Source: Chrysophaeum taylorii (lineage: Eukaryota; Sar; Pelagophyceae; Pelagomonadales; Pelagomonadaceae). Taken from it: a DNA stretch of 64,000 bases. Position 1 is the first letter of the stretch. Each line of letters begins with the position of its first letter. The stretch covers positions 62,001 to 126,000 of the forward strand of contig JAQMWT010000531.1 of assembly GCA_029834535.1 (NCBI GenBank), in the 5' to 3' direction. Under the pieces are notes generated by a model. It ran no database searches, was not told where the DNA came from, and saw nothing but the letters and a program-made list of their open reading frames with translations. A program made the translations under genes and the position numbers. Below, piece after piece: positions 61,755 to 64,000 of this stretch.

Positions 61755-62343
61755 TTATTTTACGACAACAAACGCGTTGCAAAAGTCCTTCCACATGGCG
61801 CCGTGTTCCACCCCGGTGATTCGCTGGAGTCCGGTCGCGACGTCGCCCGCTGTCAGAGCCGCGGCGCCGGGCGGGAGGAGCATCTCGTAGAGCGCGAGGA
61901 GAAACTCGTCGTCGTCCGGGGGGTCGTCGGCGGCCACCTTGAGCTTGGGGCCCATGCTCGGCCTGAAGGGGAGGCCCTTGACGCCAGCGACGAAGTCATG
62001 CGCCGAGAGTTCCGAGACGTCCCCCTCGAACATTTGCTTCCAGGGGGCCTCGTGCCGCCGTCCGTCGATGAGCTCGCGTTCGGCGTAGCACGCGACCCAC
62101 TTGGGCCGCCCCGCGTTCATCTCGTCGAAGACGCGCGAGAAATCGCAGTTGTCGCAGCCGCCCTGGGTCACGTCAAAAAAAAAAAGACAGTTCAGCTCGT
62201 CTTACGTGGCAGCAGTTTTTCATATCTGGTGTTCCGGCGCCCGGGACGTCGAGCAGTAACTTTTTGTCCGCGAACCGGCCGAAGAGTTTTGCGATCTGAG
62301 GCTCGGCGAACAGCAGCAGCGTCGTCGTTAGGAAGAAGATCAT
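61755..62343 (-). CDS. small secretory/plastid protein with CCHGGCDNC motif
   Basis: Exons 62343-62206 and 62162-61755 with a 43-nt intron (GTAAGA...CCCAG); 181 residues. The leader MIFFLTTTLLLFAEPQ is a signal peptide. The splice joins KNCCH to GGCDNCDFSRVFDEM, creating a compact Cys/His cluster (C44, C45, H46, C49, C52) that only exists in the spliced product and supports the model. NAGRPKWVACYAERE follows, then a helical C-terminal half (DDEFLLALYEMLLPPGAAAL, ITGVEHGAMWKDFCNAF). I recall no named family. The Cys cluster suggests metal or redox chemistry (inference). Divergent from the Deg protease (136 bp), so a plastid role is possible. Confidence 0.78.
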
Positions 62344-62479
62344 GCTGCTGGTGCTGCTGGGTCTGCTGACGTGGTGGGGAGATTTCGAGGAGAGACGACG
62401 AATCAAGGGTAAGCGGCGTTGTGGTTGAGAAACTTATTCTTGAGGAAGTCGCGCGGGTTGAAGTAGGAGAGGAGGTGGC
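62344..62479. promoter_or_regulatory. divergent promoter (CCHGGCDNC protein / Deg protease)
   Basis: 136 bp between the divergent ATGs. It contains mixed GC- and T-rich sequence and no clear TATA element. Confidence 0.45.
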
Positions 62480-63844
62480 ATGCAGGCTCTGGGCTCATCG
62501 ATGGGTCGCCGAGCGCCGACGTTTGGGCCGCTGGCGTCGGTTATGGTCGCGGCGCAGGCGTTGCGGGGATTTTCGCTGATGAGCGCGCCGCAATTTGCGC
62601 AGGGACGGCGCCAGGAGCAGTCGACGCGGCGGTACGCGAGGGACGCGCGGAACATAAACGAGTTCTCGACCTCGGAGCTCAAGAGGTTGCTGAGCGAGCG
62701 CGGCGTCGACTTCCGGGACTGTCTGGAGAAGAGCGAGCTCGTCCAGCGGCTGCAGAAATCGCTGCGAGAGGGCGACCCCGAGGTGGGCGAGGCGTCGACT
62801 ATCGCGGGCTTGAGCCCGAACGAGCAGTCGACAGTCAAGTTGTTCCAGAGCGTCGCGCCGAGCGTTGCATTTATCACGACGAGCGTCGTGCGGCAGGCCT
62901 CGCCGCTCTCGATGCGCGCCGTCGAGGTTCCGGCGGGCTCGGGGTCGGGTTTCGTGTGGGACGACAAAGGGCACGTCGTCACTAACTATCACGTCATCCA
63001 ACAAGCCCAGAAGGCCTCCGTGACGGGGCTCGGACTCGGGGACGCGGCGTCGATGGCGTCCTACGACGCGGTCCTCGTCGGCGCCGAGCCCGACAAGGAC
63101 ATAGCCGTCATCAAGGTCAACGCGCCCTCCAAGGTCCTCAAGCCCGTCGCGATCGGCAGCTCCTCCGAGCTTCTGGTTGGACAGTCGGTCTTTGCGATCG
63201 GCAATCCCTTCGGCCTCGACCACACCCTGACGTCGGGTATCGTCAGCGCCGTCGGCAGGGAGGTCCAGGGGTTCTCCGGCCGTCCTATCAAGGGCTGCGT
63301 GCAAACCGACGCGGCGATCAATCCGGGAAACTCCGGAGGCCCCCTCCTCGACGCCAAGGGTCGCCTGATTGGGGTCAACACGGCGATCTATTCCCCCTCG
63401 GGCGCCTCGGTCGGCATCGGCTTTGCGATCCCGGTCGACACCGTGCGCCGCATCGTCAACCAACTCATCCGCTACGGTCGCGTCCTCCGACCGAGCCTCG
63501 GCATCATCGTCGCCGACGACCAGGTGACGCGCAACCTCGGCGCGCGCCTCGGCGTCGTTTTGGAGGGCGTCCTCGTCATGGAAGCCCCCCGCGGCACGCC
63601 TGGCGCCGACGCCGGCCTCGTCGGATGCATGCGCCGCCCCGACGGCTCCCTCGTCCTCGGCGATCTCATCACCAAGGTCAACGGCAACCAGGTCAAGACG
63701 GTCGAAGACCTCCTCACCTTCGTCGAGGAGGTCGAAGTCGGCTCGGCGGTGGCCCTCTCCGTCGCAAAAAATGCCGACCTCAACCGCACCGAGGAAATAA
63801 CTACCAAGACCGTCGACCGCTCTAGCTTCGCGCGGGCAGGGTAA
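62480..63844 (+). CDS. Deg/HtrA-family serine protease (Deg1-like) with SAP-like N-terminal module
   Basis: 454 residues from ATG 62480. Residues 1-45 form a targeting presequence with VMVAAQALRGFSLMSAP, a hydrophobic core followed by a Phe as in complex-plastid signals. A SAP-like helical module (FSTSELKRLLSERGVDFRDC, EKSELVQRL) spans 60-95. The trypsin-like domain has the full triad: H171 (VVTNYHVIQ), D207 (DKDIAVIKV) and S285 (NPGNSGGPLL). It includes GSGSGFVWDDKGHVVTN and FAIGNPFGLDHTLTSGIVSA, strongly like cyanobacterial/plastid Deg1. One PDZ domain (about 320-440; GDLITKVNGNQVKTVEDLL) completes it. Deg1 proteases degrade damaged photosystem II proteins in the thylakoid lumen. The SAP-like insertion is unusual. 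Confidence 0.93.
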   Translation: MQALGSSMGRRAPTFGPLASVMVAAQALRGFSLMSAPQFAQGRRQEQSTRRYARDARNINEFSTSELKRLLSERGVDFRDCLEKSELVQRLQKSLREGDPEVGEASTIAGLSPNEQSTVKLFQSVAPSVAFITTSVVRQASPLSMRAVEVPAGSGSGFVWDDKGHVVTNYHVIQQAQKASVTGLGLGDAASMASYDAVLVGAEPDKDIAVIKVNAPSKVLKPVAIGSSSELLVGQSVFAIGNPFGLDHTLTSGIVSAVGREVQGFSGRPIKGCVQTDAAINPGNSGGPLLDAKGRLIGVNTAIYSPSGASVGIGFAIPVDTVRRIVNQLIRYGRVLRPSLGIIVADDQVTRNLGARLGVVLEGVLVMEAPRGTPGADAGLVGCMRRPDGSLVLGDLITKVNGNQVKTVEDLLTFVEEVEVGSAVALSVAKNADLNRTEEITTKTVDRSSFARAG

Positions 63845-64000
63845 CTAACGCGTCCAAGACGACGACGACGACGACGACGACGACGATACGTGCCGCCGGT
63901 GCCGCCTATTCGTCGTCCCAAGTGAAGTGAGGCGAGGCGAGGCGAGGCTAGGCTAGGACGGACGACGTCGGAGCCGCCGCCCTTAACATATATGAATAAT
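63845..64000. repeat. 3' spacer with (GAC)n and GAGGC repeats
   Basis: A (GAC)n tract lies at about 63858-63885 and a GAGGC/TAGGC pentamer run at about 63931-63956, up to the window's right edge. No gene seen. Confidence 0.8.

Overview
The window looks like nuclear DNA from a GC-rich, gene-dense eukaryotic microalga. A chlorophyll-c type ochrophyte, perhaps pelagophyte-like, fits best. Evidence for a eukaryote: GT-AG introns, a bHLH-PAS transcription factor, a MAK/ICK-type ciliary kinase, a TMEM184-type membrane protein, a mitochondrial-type L17 and a mitochondrial-type glycine-cleavage H protein. Evidence for a phototroph: a plant-type dihydrodipicolinate reductase, a Deg1-like protease and an ABC1 kinase, several with hydrophobic presequences (one with an ASAFAP-like ASALAP). 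DUF4116-type repeats, familiar from algal genomes, also fit. Genus and species cannot be fixed from sequence alone.

Layout. 1-11.8 kb: tail of a PfkB kinase, TMEM256/DUF423, a divergent sulfatase, a pseudokinase-IQ-FN3 protein, an RHD3/GBP-like protein without a P-loop, an F-box-like protein and GcvH. 12.5-19.7 kb: an orphan 708-aa protein, mobile-element debris, a GT47 exostosin-type enzyme and a decayed LINE. 20-31.7 kb: an ATP-grasp protein divergent from a GT-B-like protein, then bHLH-PAS and TMEM184. 32-38.8 kb: a tail-anchored coiled-coil protein, DapB, a TraB-like protein, an isochorismatase-like hydrolase, a pentanucleotide satellite and a MAK-like kinase. 39-45.6 kb: a gene-free island with Copia, LINE and Helitron-helicase remnants and repeats; its first half is visibly AT-richer. 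45.6-64 kb: a DUF4116-repeat protein, L17m, ABC1 kinase, a giant armadillo protein, a TBC-like coiled-coil protein, an EF-hand/ankyrin protein, a small Cys-motif protein and a Deg protease.

Architecture. Genes alternate strands, and divergent pairs often have start codons only 31-184 bp apart. Introns are few and very small (32-52 nt in the well-supported models). Coding GC is high, while the shared promoters are AT-rich. I give real ATG starts throughout, which in many cases lie inside longer open frames.

The most notable items are two adjacent degenerate-enzyme genes (pseudokinase and pseudo-GTPase) sharing an 86-bp promoter, a sulfatase with two altered catalytic motifs, a (GTTA)n-tailed dispersed repeat family with four copies, a Helitron-type helicase fossil, and a GACGC satellite with inverted blocks. 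I found no CRISPR array, rRNA or convincing tRNA.
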